From NCBI GenBank assembly GCA_963724535.1, contig CAVRVD010000011.1, forward strand, positions 416,876 to 480,875: DNA of 64,000 nucleotides, given 5' to 3'. Below the pieces are notes generated by a model. That model saw only the letters and a program-made list of their open reading frames with translations, made no database searches and was not told where the DNA came from. How positions within the stretch are numbered: position 1 is the first letter of the stretch; each line of letters starts with the position of its first letter. Source of the DNA: JADJPO01 sp963724535. GTDB lineage: Bacteria; Actinomycetota; Actinomycetes; Actinomycetales; Kineosporiaceae. A program made the position numbers and the translations under genes. Shown here piece after piece: positions 16,943 to 25,630 of the stretch.

Positions 16943-18546
16943 GCCAGGCGATGTCGGGAGCGATGGGTCGGGCCAAGCGGCTCACCGCCGGGTTCACCCC
17001 GGGTCAGCGCGGCGTCATCGCGGTCGCGTTCGTCGCCCTGGTGATGGGCGCGATCGCGCTGACCAACTGGGTCGCGCAGCCGTCGTGGACCCCGCTGTAC
17101 AGCCAGCTGTCCGGTTCCGATGCCAGCGCCATCGTCGAGGAGCTGCGCAGCCAGAACGTGCAGTACCAACTCACCGACGGAGGCAGCACCATCCTCGTTC
17201 CGCAGTCACGGGTCTACGACGTGCGGGTGTCGCTGGCGGGTAAGAGCCTGCCGGCCAACTCCGACGGATCCGGGTGGGACATCCTGGAGCAGCAGGGCAT
17301 GACCGCCACCGACTTCCAGCAGAACGCTGCCTACGAGCGCGCCCTGGAGACCGAGCTGGGCAAGACCGTGGGCGCCATCACCGGGGTACGCACCGCGGTG
17401 GTCAACCTGGCGATCCCGAAGAAGGATGTCTTCGCCGAGGAGGAGGACGCGCCCACCGCCGCCGTCCTGGTCCAGCTGGTCCCCGGGACGACGCTCAGCA
17501 AGACCCAGGTGCGCTCGGTCACCCACCTGGTGGCCGGCAGCGTGCCCGGCCTGGAGCCGGACGAGGTCACGGTCAGCGACGGCAACGGCTCTCTGCTCAC
17601 CAGCCCGAACGGGGACGCCGACCCGGCCTCGGCCGCCGGGGACGTCGACCAGCAGATCGCCCTGTACGAGGACCGGGTCAGCAGCTCGCTGCAGGAGATG
17701 CTCGACCGGGTCTTCGGCCCCGGCAAGGCCGTGGTCCGGGTGAACGCCCAGCTCGACTACGACACCCGCGAGACCACCCGCGAGGTGTACCTGTCCTCCC
17801 CGGCGGTCACGCCGCTGTCCGAGGCGACCAGCCGGGAGATCTACGGTCCCGGGGCCGAGGGCGCCGGCGGCCAGCTCGGCGTCATCTCCCCGACGCTGAC
17901 CCCGTACACGGCCGGGGCCGGAGACCAGGGCTACGTCAAGGAGGAGCGGACGGTCAACAACGCCATCGGCAAGGAGCTGACCACCGAGAAGGCTGCTCCC
18001 GGCGGCGTCGAGCGGCTGAGCATCGCCGTCGTCCTGGACGCGACCACGCTTGGGGCCACCGACACCACCACCGTCCAGCAGCTGGTCGCCAGCGCCACCG
18101 GGGTGGACGCCGCCCGCGGCGACATCGTCCAGGTGGACAAGCTGCCCTTCGACACTGCGGCCGCCGAGGAGGCCCAGAAGGAGCTGGCGCAGGCCGAGTC
18201 CGCCGCCCGCACCGCGGGCTATGTGGACATGGGTCAGAAGGCCGGCCTGGTGCTGCTCGCCGTGATCGTCGCCATCGTGTTGATGATCCGGCGCAAGAAG
18301 TCCGCTCCGGCCTCGGTCGAGGTCTCCGCCAGCGACCTGCCGGACGGCGTGCTGATGCCCGCCCGCCTGGAGGCACTGGCCGCCGAGCGGCGGCGCGAGC
18401 TGGGTCCCGGCCCGGCGCAGGAGGGCCTCGCCAACCCGGCCCTGGAACGGGACCAGATGCGCGACCAGGTCGCCTCCTTCGTGGACTCCCAGCCCGAGGA
18501 GATCGCCCAGCTGGTCCAGGGCTGGCTCACCCAGCGGGGTAGCTGA
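16939..18546 (+). CDS. fliF: Flagellar MS-ring protein FliF
   Basis: A 535-residue inner-membrane ring protein. It has an N-terminal membrane helix (about residues 25-48), the YscJ-type ring motifs (PLYSQLSGSDASAIVEELRS, LAGKSLP, YERALETELGKTVGAITGVR), a periplasmic ring region, and a second membrane helix near residues 430-455. A cytoplasmic tail follows; its last part (DQMRDQVASFVDSQPEEIAQ, then LVQGWL) binds FliG. Length matches Gram-positive FliF. It forms the foundation for the C ring and the export gate. Confidence 0.96.
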   Translation: MSQAMSGAMGRAKRLTAGFTPGQRGVIAVAFVALVMGAIALTNWVAQPSWTPLYSQLSGSDASAIVEELRSQNVQYQLTDGGSTILVPQSRVYDVRVSLAGKSLPANSDGSGWDILEQQGMTATDFQQNAAYERALETELGKTVGAITGVRTAVVNLAIPKKDVFAEEEDAPTAAVLVQLVPGTTLSKTQVRSVTHLVAGSVPGLEPDEVTVSDGNGSLLTSPNGDADPASAAGDVDQQIALYEDRVSSSLQEMLDRVFGPGKAVVRVNAQLDYDTRETTREVYLSSPAVTPLSEATSREIYGPGAEGAGGQLGVISPTLTPYTAGAGDQGYVKEERTVNNAIGKELTTEKAAPGGVERLSIAVVLDATTLGATDTTTVQQLVASATGVDAARGDIVQVDKLPFDTAAAEEAQKELAQAESAARTAGYVDMGQKAGLVLLAVIVAIVLMIRRKKSAPASVEVSASDLPDGVLMPARLEALAAERRRELGPGPAQEGLANPALERDQMRDQVASFVDSQPEEIAQLVQGWLTQRGS

Positions 18547-18551
18547 CCGCG

Positions 18552-19568
18552 ATGACCGTTGCCACCGTTGGGCTCTCCGGCCTGCGCAAGGCCGCGATCC
18601 TGCTCGTCCAGCTCGGCCGGGACCGGGCCGCGAAGGTGCTGTCGATGCTGCCCGAGCAGGTCGTCGAGGACCTCACCGCGGAGATCGTCCGACTGCGGGA
18701 TGTCAGCTCGGACGACGCCAACGCCGTACTGTCCGAGGCGAACGAGACGCTGAGCAGCTCCGACGTCGCCGGTCGGGGCGGGTTGGACCTGGCCAGATCG
18801 TTGCTCGCCGACTCCCTCGGCACCGAGCGGGCCAACGAGATCATGGAACGGCTCGGGGCGACCCTGGCCGAGATGCCGTTCGAGAACATGCGCAAGGCGG
18901 ACGCGCGCCAGCTGGTGACCTTCCTGTCCGATGAGCATCCGCAGACCATCGCGCTGGTGCTCGCGCACCTGTCGCCGCAGCAGTCTGCACTGGTGCTGTC
19001 CGGCTTCGAGCAGGGCATGCAGGCCGAGGTCGCACACCGGATCGCGTTGATGGAACGGGCCTCCCCGGACGTCATCCGGCTGATCGAGCGGGAGCTGGAC
19101 CGGCGGATGTCGACCGTCATCGGTCCGCAGGAGCTGTCCTCAGTCGGTGGCGTGCCGCCGCTGGTGGCGATCATCAACCGCGCCGACCGGGGCACCGAAC
19201 GGATGATCCTGGAGGGCCTGGAGTCGCTCTCACCGGAGCTTGCCGAACAGGTCCGGGCGCAGATGTTCATCTTCGAGGACATCGTCAACCTCGACGACAA
19301 GGCGATCCAGCTGGTGCTGCGCAACATCGAGACCAGCGCTCTGTCGCTGGCACTCAAGGGCACCAGCGCCGAGGTGCGCGAGAAGATCATGCGCAACCTG
19401 TCCACCCGCGCCGCGGAGAACCTCGCCGAGGAGATCGAGCTGCTCGGCCCGAAGCGGCTCTCGGAGGTCGAGGAGGCCCAGGCCAAGGTCGTCACCGAGA
19501 TCCGGGCCCTGGAGCAGTCCGGCCAGATCGTGATCATGCGGGGGGGCGATGAAGCGCTCGTCGACTAA
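18552..19568 (+). CDS. fliG: Flagellar motor switch protein FliG
   Basis: A 338-residue C-ring protein. The N-domain (SGLRKAAILLVQLGRDRAAK, LPEQVVEDLTAEIV) binds FliF. The middle EHPQTIALVLAHLSPQQSAL segment is the FliM-contact region. The C-domain (FIFEDIVNLDDKAIQLVLRN, GTSAEVREKIMRNLSTRAAE) carries the charged torque helix that meets MotA. Length is standard. Start ATG lies 5 bases after fliF with only a weak Shine-Dalgarno, suggesting coupling. It overlaps fliH by 20 bases. Confidence 0.97.
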   Translation: MTVATVGLSGLRKAAILLVQLGRDRAAKVLSMLPEQVVEDLTAEIVRLRDVSSDDANAVLSEANETLSSSDVAGRGGLDLARSLLADSLGTERANEIMERLGATLAEMPFENMRKADARQLVTFLSDEHPQTIALVLAHLSPQQSALVLSGFEQGMQAEVAHRIALMERASPDVIRLIERELDRRMSTVIGPQELSSVGGVPPLVAIINRADRGTERMILEGLESLSPELAEQVRAQMFIFEDIVNLDDKAIQLVLRNIETSALSLALKGTSAEVREKIMRNLSTRAAENLAEEIELLGPKRLSEVEEAQAKVVTEIRALEQSGQIVIMRGGDEALVD

Positions 19569-20280
19569 CCCCGGCCACGGCGAGCCGGCCACCGAGCCGG
19601 CCACCGCGACAGGCACCGGGTCGGGCACCGTGCGCGCCGCGCAGTTCGACCGTCCACTGCGCCACGGCGCGGGTCGGTCGTTCGGGGACGCCGAGGTCGA
19701 CCGCCAGGTGCAGGCGGCGATCGAGCAGGGGCGCCAACAGGGTCGCGCCGCCGGGTACGCCGCCGGCTGGGCACAGGGCCGTCAGGCCGCGGCGGAGCAG
19801 GCCGAGCAGGCGGCGCAGGTCCGGGAAGCCGCTGAGGTCAGTCGACGGGCCCAGGACACGATGCGGCTGCAGGCGCTGTTCGCCGAGCTGTCCCGGCTGA
19901 CCGGGGAGCTGGACCGCGCCCTGTCCCCGGCCTGGGACGAGGTCGCCGACGCGGTAACGGACGGCGCGCTGCGGATCGCCCGGGCGGCCCTGGGTCGGGA
20001 GCTGGCCGACCTGGACCAGGCCCGGCTCAACACCGTCCGCACCGCACTGCGCACCATCGGCGACCCCGGTCACGCCGTCGTCCGGGTGCACCCGGACGAC
20101 CAGGCCCTGCTCACCTCGGCCCTGACCGCGACGAGCACCTCACCCCTGCCGACCGGGGTGCGGCTGGTCGCCGACCCCGCACTGGTCCCGGGCGAGGTCC
20201 GGGTGGCCACGCCCACCCAACGGCTGCGGATGCACCTGCCCGACGCCCTGGCCGCCGCGGAGGAGGTGCTGCGCGGATGA
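19549..20280 (+). CDS. fliH: Flagellar export ATPase regulator FliH
   Basis: A 243-residue FliH/stator-stalk protein. A variable N-terminus is followed by a GxxxG-like helix (QVQAAIEQGRQQGRAAGYAA, GWAQGR) and a long coiled coil rich in Ala/Glu/Gln. The conserved C-terminal globular part (ADAVTDGALRIARAALGREL, VVRVHPDD) resembles the ATP synthase b/delta fusion that FliH mimics. It should hold FliI at the export gate. It starts within the end of fliG and overlaps fliI by ATGA. Confidence 0.9.
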   Translation: MKRSSTNPGHGEPATEPATATGTGSGTVRAAQFDRPLRHGAGRSFGDAEVDRQVQAAIEQGRQQGRAAGYAAGWAQGRQAAAEQAEQAAQVREAAEVSRRAQDTMRLQALFAELSRLTGELDRALSPAWDEVADAVTDGALRIARAALGRELADLDQARLNTVRTALRTIGDPGHAVVRVHPDDQALLTSALTATSTSPLPTGVRLVADPALVPGEVRVATPTQRLRMHLPDALAAAEEVLRG

Positions 20281-21632
20281 ACGCCGTCACGGTGCGCACG
20301 ACGCACGCCCTGGCCGAGCTCGCCGGGCTCCTGGCCGACCGGTTCGAGGTCGCCGCCCACGCCGCGACCGCCGACGTCAACGGGGTGGTGGCCGACGTGG
20401 TCGGTCTCGGCATCCGGGTCGAGGGCGTGCAGACCGGCGTCGGTCGGCTGGTCGAGGTGGTCACCGCCGGCGGCGTGCTGCCCGCCCAGGTGGTCGCCGT
20501 CCAGCGGCACGGAGCCACCTGCATGCCGCTGGGCACGACCGCCGGGGTCAGTGCCGGCGACGAGGTGCGCGACACCGGCCAGGTGCCCCAGGTGTCGGCC
20601 GGGTTCGGGTTGCTCGGCCGGGTCGTCGACGCCCTGGGCCGGGTGATGGACGGCGCCGGGCCGCTCACCGACGTGGAGCTGGTGCCGCTGGAGGCCAGTG
20701 CCCCGAACCCGTTGCACCGCAGGCGGGTCGACACGGTATTGCAGACCGGGATCCGGGCGATGGACACCCTGGTTCCGGTCGGCGCCGGGCAGCGGGTGGG
20801 GATCATGGCCGGCTCCGGGGTCGGCAAGTCGACCCTGCTCGGCATGGCGGTGCGCGGCACCTCGGCGCCGGTGCGGGTGGTTGCGCTGGTCGGCGAGCGG
20901 GGCCGGGAGGTCCGCGAGTTCCTCGAGGACACGCTGGACGAGACCACCCGCGCCGAGACAGTGGTCGTGCTGGCGACCGGTGACGACCCGCCGATGCTGC
21001 GACTGACCGCGGCGTTCACCGCGACCCGGATCGCCGAATGGTTCCGCGACGCCGGTCACGACGTCCTGCTCGTCGTCGACTCGGTGACCCGCACCGCACT
21101 CGCCCAACGGGAGGTTGCCCTGGCCGCCGGCGAACCGCCGGCCACCCGTGGCTACCCGGCGAGCGTGTTCGCGATGCTGCCCCGGCTTCTGGAGCGAGCC
21201 GGACCGGGAGCCGCGGGCAGTATCACCGCGCTCTACACCGTGCTCGTCGAGGGCGACGACCTGCAGGATCCGATCGGGGACACCGTGCGCGGAATCCTCG
21301 ACGGACACGTGGTGCTCTCCCGCCGCCTGGCCACCGCCGGGCACTTCCCGAGCATCGACGTCCTGGAGTCGATCTCCCGAGTCGAGCGTGCCGTCTGCAC
21401 CCCCCAACAGCTGCTGCTGGCGGTAACTGCCCGGCGGCTGCTGGCCGCCTACCGGGAGGCCCGGGACCTGATCGAGGTGGGCGCCTACGCCGCCGGCAGC
21501 GACCCGGACATCGACGCGGCGATCCGGCTACGGCCGGCGCTGGACGCCTTCCTGCGGCAGGCACCGGACGGCGTGGAACCGGCCGCCGCGTCCTGGGCCG
21601 AGCTGGCCCGACTCCTGGAGACGGTCCGATGA
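20277..21632 (+). CDS. fliI: Flagellum-specific ATPase FliI
   Basis: A 451-residue F1-beta-like ATPase powering substrate unloading at the export gate. Walker A is GSGVGKST at residues 179-186. Walker B lies in DVLLVVDSVTRTALAQRE. The type III ATPase signature (TRGYPASVFAMLPRLLERAG) and the C-terminal LRPALDAFLRQ are present. Length agrees with the family. Overlaps both fliH (ATGA) and fliJ (ATGA), so fliHIJ are tightly coupled. Confidence 0.97.
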   Translation: MNAVTVRTTHALAELAGLLADRFEVAAHAATADVNGVVADVVGLGIRVEGVQTGVGRLVEVVTAGGVLPAQVVAVQRHGATCMPLGTTAGVSAGDEVRDTGQVPQVSAGFGLLGRVVDALGRVMDGAGPLTDVELVPLEASAPNPLHRRRVDTVLQTGIRAMDTLVPVGAGQRVGIMAGSGVGKSTLLGMAVRGTSAPVRVVALVGERGREVREFLEDTLDETTRAETVVVLATGDDPPMLRLTAAFTATRIAEWFRDAGHDVLLVVDSVTRTALAQREVALAAGEPPATRGYPASVFAMLPRLLERAGPGAAGSITALYTVLVEGDDLQDPIGDTVRGILDGHVVLSRRLATAGHFPSIDVLESISRVERAVCTPQQLLLAVTARRLLAAYREARDLIEVGAYAAGSDPDIDAAIRLRPALDAFLRQAPDGVEPAAASWAELARLLETVR

Positions 21633-22093
21633 GCCGGCGGTTCCGGCTGGCCACCCTGCGGCGGCTGCGCGAGCACGCCGCTCAGGAGGCGACCGCCGAG
21701 CTGGGCCGGGCCCAACGGGTGCTCTCCGCCGCCGAGGTCGAGCTGGCGAGCGTCCAGCAGGCGCTGGTCGACTGCCTGCCCCCGGCCCGGGCCACTCCGG
21801 CTCAGGTGCAGGTGGCCGCGGCACACCGGGACGCCCTGCGGGCCCACGCCGAGGAGGCCGCGACGCAGGTCAGCACCGGACACGCCGGGCTGGCCGCCGC
21901 GACCGAGCACTGGCACCGACGGCGGGCCGAGCTGCGCGTCGTGGAGAACCTGCACGCTCGGCACCGGCTGCTGCTGGCCGAGACGGACGCCCGCCGGGAG
22001 CAGCGCACCACCGACGACCTGGCCGGCACCCGGCGGCGACAGCCGACCCGGACCGGCCCCACCGACCACCACCCGGGGGGCGAGGCCGCATGA
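21629..22093 (+). CDS. fliJ: Flagellar export protein FliJ
   Basis: A 154-residue antiparallel coiled-coil protein, like the gamma subunit of F1. It opens with RRFRLATLRRLREHAAQEAT, then LGRAQRVLSAAEVELASVQQ; the second half is another Arg/Glu-rich helix (ELRVVENLHARHRLLLAETD). FliJ inserts into the FliI hexamer and contacts FlhA. The ATG at 21629 overlaps the fliI stop. The sequence is poorly conserved, so the call rests on position, size and heptad pattern. Confidence 0.88.
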   Translation: MSRRFRLATLRRLREHAAQEATAELGRAQRVLSAAEVELASVQQALVDCLPPARATPAQVQVAAAHRDALRAHAEEAATQVSTGHAGLAAATEHWHRRRAELRVVENLHARHRLLLAETDARREQRTTDDLAGTRRRQPTRTGPTDHHPGGEAA

Positions 22094-23133
22094 GCCAGCC
22101 GACCTACACGTCCGTCGCCGCTGCACCGCAACCGGTCTCAGCACCGGGCTCGGTGCAGGCCGTGCAGAGCCGAATCGCTGAGCTGCAGTCGATGCTGGGT
22201 CTGCGCAGCCAGACGGCAGCGGTGCTGGGCAGACGCGCCGACGCCTTCGCCGACAGCCTGAGCCAGGCCCTGGCCGGGTCCGGCGCGACGACCGGGGCGA
22301 CGGGCGGAGCGGCGGCCGGGGCGCTCGCTCGCGGCGACCTCGGTCAGGCCGCGGTCGCCACGGCACGCCAGCACTTCGGCACGCCCTACCTGTGGGGCGG
22401 TGAGGACCCGGCGACCGGCGTCGACTGCTCCGGACTGGTCCAGAGCGTCTACGGCTCGCTGGGGATCAGTCTGCCCCGGGTGGCCGCCGACCAGTCCCGG
22501 GCCGGGGTCAAGGTCGGCTCGCTGGACCAGGCCCGCCCCGGGGACCTGGTGTTCTTCGGCTCGCCCGCCCACCACGTCGGCATCTATGCCGGGGACGGGA
22601 AGATGATCGACGCGCCCCGGGCCGGCAAGACCGTCGGCCTGCACGACTTGTGGGGCACCCCCTCGGCGATCCGCCGGGTGGTGCCCGAGTCGTCCGGTGT
22701 GGTCGCCGCTGCGGCCACCCCCGGTGCTCTGGGCGGCGGGGCGGCGCCGACCGGTCCCTACGCCTCGCTGTTCGCCTCGGCAGGCACCCGGCACGGGGTG
22801 GACCCGGCCCTGCTCAGCGCCGTCGCCAAGGCCGAGAGCGCCTACAACCCCCGAGCGGTGAGCCCGGCCGGGGCCCAGGGCCTGATGCAGCTGATGCCGG
22901 GAACCGCCCGCTCTCTCGGAGTGGACGACGCGTTCAACCCGGCCCAGGCGGTGGACGGCGCGGCGCGACTGCTGTCAGACCTGCTCTCCCAGTTCGGCGG
23001 CCGGGTCGACCTCGCCCTCGCGGGGTACAACGCCGGCCCGGGCGCGGTCCGTCGCTACGACGGCATCCCGCCCTACACCGAGACCCAGAACTACGTCCGG
23101 CGCGTCAACCAGTACTGGAGGGAGCTGTCGTGA
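22090..23133 (+). CDS. NlpC/P60 plus lytic transglycosylase peptidoglycan hydrolase (FlgJ-position)
   Basis: A 347-residue fusion of two wall-cutting domains. An NlpC/P60 endopeptidase (about residues 82-195) has Cys113 in VDCSGLV and His162 in HHVGIY. A C-terminal SLT-type transglycosylase (about 225-345) has catalytic Glu249 in KAESAYNP, then GAQGLMQLMPGTARSLGV and ALAGYNAGPGAVRRY. There is no signal peptide, and residues 1-75 resemble an exported flagellar rod/hook N-terminus, so secretion through the flagellar apparatus is likely. It overlaps fliJ and fliK by four bases each. It probably opens the wall for the rod, replacing the FlgJ muramidase. Confidence 0.88.
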   Translation: MSQPTYTSVAAAPQPVSAPGSVQAVQSRIAELQSMLGLRSQTAAVLGRRADAFADSLSQALAGSGATTGATGGAAAGALARGDLGQAAVATARQHFGTPYLWGGEDPATGVDCSGLVQSVYGSLGISLPRVAADQSRAGVKVGSLDQARPGDLVFFGSPAHHVGIYAGDGKMIDAPRAGKTVGLHDLWGTPSAIRRVVPESSGVVAAAATPGALGGGAAPTGPYASLFASAGTRHGVDPALLSAVAKAESAYNPRAVSPAGAQGLMQLMPGTARSLGVDDAFNPAQAVDGAARLLSDLLSQFGGRVDLALAGYNAGPGAVRRYDGIPPYTETQNYVRRVNQYWRELS

Positions 23134-24944
23134 CGATGGCCGCACACGGAATGACGACATCAAGGCTCGGACCGAACCGTTCCCCGATGCTCGGCGCACC
23201 GGGGGAGCAGGCCCCGGTCTCCACCGAGACCATCGCCGCCTTCGGCCGGGTGCTGGCCCAGCTGGTCGGTCCCCCGGCCCGACCGGAGCGCCCCTCCCGA
23301 CCGGAGCACCCGGGTGATCGACCGGTCCGAGCGAACCGGCCCGACCGGCCCGAGCGACAGCAGCGGCAGGACCGGCCCGAGCGTCCCGAGCGTCCAGAGC
23401 GACCCGAGCGTCCTGACCGTCCTGAGCGACCTGAGCGTCCAGAGCGACCGGGCCGGTCCGAGCGACCTGACCGTCCTGAGCGTCCGACCGGCTTAGAACC
23501 ACTCCTGGCCGGGCGGTCCGACCCCGACGAGCCGGACTCGCTGTCCCCGGAGGTCGTCATCGCGCCGACCGCGGCTGACCCCGCGGCCGATCCGCAGTCG
23601 ACGGTCGCCTCGGCCACCCTGGTCGCAGCGACCGTGCCGAGCCCACCGACCACACCGACCGTGCCGAACCCAGCGATCACGGCGGCCGTCTCGACCACAC
23701 CGACCGCGCCGAGCCCACTGATCACAGCGGCCGCCTCGACCACACCGACCGCGGCGAACCCGGATGACCCTGCCGCGCCGGCAGGCCTGCGGATCCCCCA
23801 GATGTCGCCGAGCGGGACCCGGGCCGAGCCGCCGGGCGGCCAGGAGCAGCAGCAGCCCGGTGCACCGGGCCCGACCGAGCCGGATCCGGCACCCGGCTCG
23901 AGCCCGAACCAGGTCCACGCGGCCGTCGCCGGCGCGTCCCCGCCCAGCCTGGCGACGTCCGCCCGTCCCGGGGCTGCGGCCCCGGCCGGTCCGCAGGCCG
24001 GCGCGACGACGGCGGCCGAGGGTCTCGCCGCCGCGGCCGGCCAGAGCACGCCGCAGGACGGTGAGCCGGCCCCGCCGGCCCGCCCAGACGCCGCGGCGGG
24101 ACGGGCGACGGGCATGCCTGAACGGCTCGGCGCGCGCCTGCCAGACCATGCTGCACCGGTGACCCAGGCAGTCGTGGGAGCGGCCGACAGCCTCGCCGAC
24201 CGCCTTTCCGGCGCAGCGGGTCCGACCGGGTCGGCAACCGCAACCGGCACGGCCGGCGGTGCACCACCGCAGGCCGGCCTGGCCGCCGTCCAGCAGGCCC
24301 TCGGGCGGAGCGAGCCGACAGGGCAGGCCGCGGCCGCAGTGACCCGGGCGACCGCCGGGGCCGGCGTCGACCAACCGGCGCCGCTCGGCCACCCCGGGTT
24401 GAGCGGGCCCACGGCACCGACACCGGCCGCAGGCGGCACCACTGCGGTCCCACCGAGCGGTCCGCACGTCACCCCGCAGGACCTCGCCCAGCAGGTCACC
24501 CGGCACCTCACCGGGTTGCGCACCCTGACCGACGGCACCCACCGGACCGTGCTGCACCTGGCCCCGGAGCACCTCGGTGAGCTCACGCTCACCGTTGACG
24601 TCCGGGCCGGCACCGTGGCCCTGGCCATGTCCGGCCAGGACACCGCCCTGACCGTGCTGCGCGACGGGCTCAACCAGCTCCGGGACGCTCTGGCCAGGTC
24701 GGGCCTGGACCTCGGCCAGGTGTCGATGACCGTTGCGGATCCGGGCTCGGATCGCGGCCGTGACCCGCAGCAGGACAAAGCCTTCGGCGCCCAGGACGAC
24801 CGGGCCGAGGGCGACGGGCGCGACGCGTCGGGAGGGACGAGATCGGACCGGTCGGTCCTCGACGGCGACGACGCGAGCCGCCCGAACCCAGCTGTCGTCC
24901 GGGCCGGCACACAGCCCGGGGCCGGTCTGGACCTCAGCATCTGA
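23130..24944 (+). CDS. fliK: Flagellar hook-length control protein FliK
   Basis: A 604-residue protein. The first ~480 residues are Pro/Ala/Thr-rich and disordered, including an Arg-Pro-Glu/Asp-Arg repeat block at about residues 50-121. The C-terminal Flg_hook domain (about 450-550) is conserved: HLTGLRTLTDGTHRTVLHLA, PEHLGELTLTVDVRAGTVAL, LRDGLNQLRDALARSGLDLG. FliK measures hook length and switches export specificity through FlhB. The GTG at 23130 overlaps the stop of the hydrolase (GTGA); a longer opening upstream is inside that gene in another frame. The long unstructured ruler region is typical of the family, though unusually repetitive. Confidence 0.9.
   Translation: MTMAAHGMTTSRLGPNRSPMLGAPGEQAPVSTETIAAFGRVLAQLVGPPARPERPSRPEHPGDRPVRANRPDRPERQQRQDRPERPERPERPERPDRPERPERPERPGRSERPDRPERPTGLEPLLAGRSDPDEPDSLSPEVVIAPTAADPAADPQSTVASATLVAATVPSPPTTPTVPNPAITAAVSTTPTAPSPLITAAASTTPTAANPDDPAAPAGLRIPQMSPSGTRAEPPGGQEQQQPGAPGPTEPDPAPGSSPNQVHAAVAGASPPSLATSARPGAAAPAGPQAGATTAAEGLAAAAGQSTPQDGEPAPPARPDAAAGRATGMPERLGARLPDHAAPVTQAVVGAADSLADRLSGAAGPTGSATATGTAGGAPPQAGLAAVQQALGRSEPTGQAAAAVTRATAGAGVDQPAPLGHPGLSGPTAPTPAAGGTTAVPPSGPHVTPQDLAQQVTRHLTGLRTLTDGTHRTVLHLAPEHLGELTLTVDVRAGTVALAMSGQDTALTVLRDGLNQLRDALARSGLDLGQVSMTVADPGSDRGRDPQQDKAFGAQDDRAEGDGRDASGGTRSDRSVLDGDDASRPNPAVVRAGTQPGAGLDLSI
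23280..23493 (+). repeat. Coding tandem repeat (Arg-Pro-Glu/Asp-Arg) in fliK
   Basis: Degenerate short tandem DNA repeats built on gagcg(a/t)cc(c/t)/gaccg units encode about 15 consecutive RPER or RPDR tetrapeptides. The block lies in the ruler part of FliK. Units are 9-12 bases, so changes in copy number would mostly keep the frame and change FliK length. Confidence 0.8.
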
Positions 24945-25063
24945 CCGCCACCCGGGTCGGCGCCGCCGTCCACCCGAACCCCATGTCCACCAGAGCGGAT
25001 CGACCGGCGGCAGACCCGTGGCCGGGCCTCGATGCACCACCACCGGAAGGGACAGCTGACCAG

Positions 25064-25546
25064 ATGACCAGCCTCAGCGGCATCAGCGCCGCGACACCCA
25101 CCACCCCCACTGTGATCGGCTCCGACGGGACGACGTTCTCCGCCGGCATCGACCGGACCGCCATGGACACCAACACCTTCCTGAAGCTGCTGGTCGCCCA
25201 GCTGCAGTACCAGGACCCGAGCAACCCGGCCGACTCCAGCCAGTTCCTGGCTCAGACCGCACAGTTCACCGCGGTCGAGAAGATGCAGCAGCTCACCGAC
25301 CTGCAGCAGCAGGTGCTGGACGCCTCCCGGGGTCTGACCGCGACCAGCCTGGTCGGCCGCACGGTCACCTACACCGACGTGTCCGGCATCCCCCGGACCG
25401 GCCTGGCCACGGCCTGCACGGTGGGGGCGGGCATGCCCCGGCTCACCGTTGACGGGGTCGAGGTGGAGATGTCCTCGGTGACCCGCGTCTCCGAACCGAC
25501 AGCACCGCCCACATCCCGACCCGAAGCCACGCCCCCCACCGCCTGA
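25064..25546 (+). CDS. flgD: Flagellar hook scaffold protein FlgD
   Basis: A 160-residue hook cap protein. The conserved N-terminal region is MDTNTFLKLLVAQLQYQDPS, then NPADSSQFLAQTAQFTAVEK. The second half (LVGRTVTYTD, then LTVDGVEVEMSSVTRVSEP) is a short version of the FlgD beta domain. The protein is shorter than enteric FlgD (~230), as often in Gram-positives. ATG at 25064 is preferred with GGAAGG about 14 bases upstream; ATG at 24983 is an alternative that would add a Pro-rich leader. It precedes flgE by 84 bases. Confidence 0.92.
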   Translation: MTSLSGISAATPTTPTVIGSDGTTFSAGIDRTAMDTNTFLKLLVAQLQYQDPSNPADSSQFLAQTAQFTAVEKMQQLTDLQQQVLDASRGLTATSLVGRTVTYTDVSGIPRTGLATACTVGAGMPRLTVDGVEVEMSSVTRVSEPTAPPTSRPEATPPTA

Positions 25547-25630
25547 CCCGTTCCGCCCGGACAGCTCCACCGACCCGCGACCGCCCCACCCATCCGCCGG
25601 CCGCCACGGCCGACACCCAGGAGGATCCCC

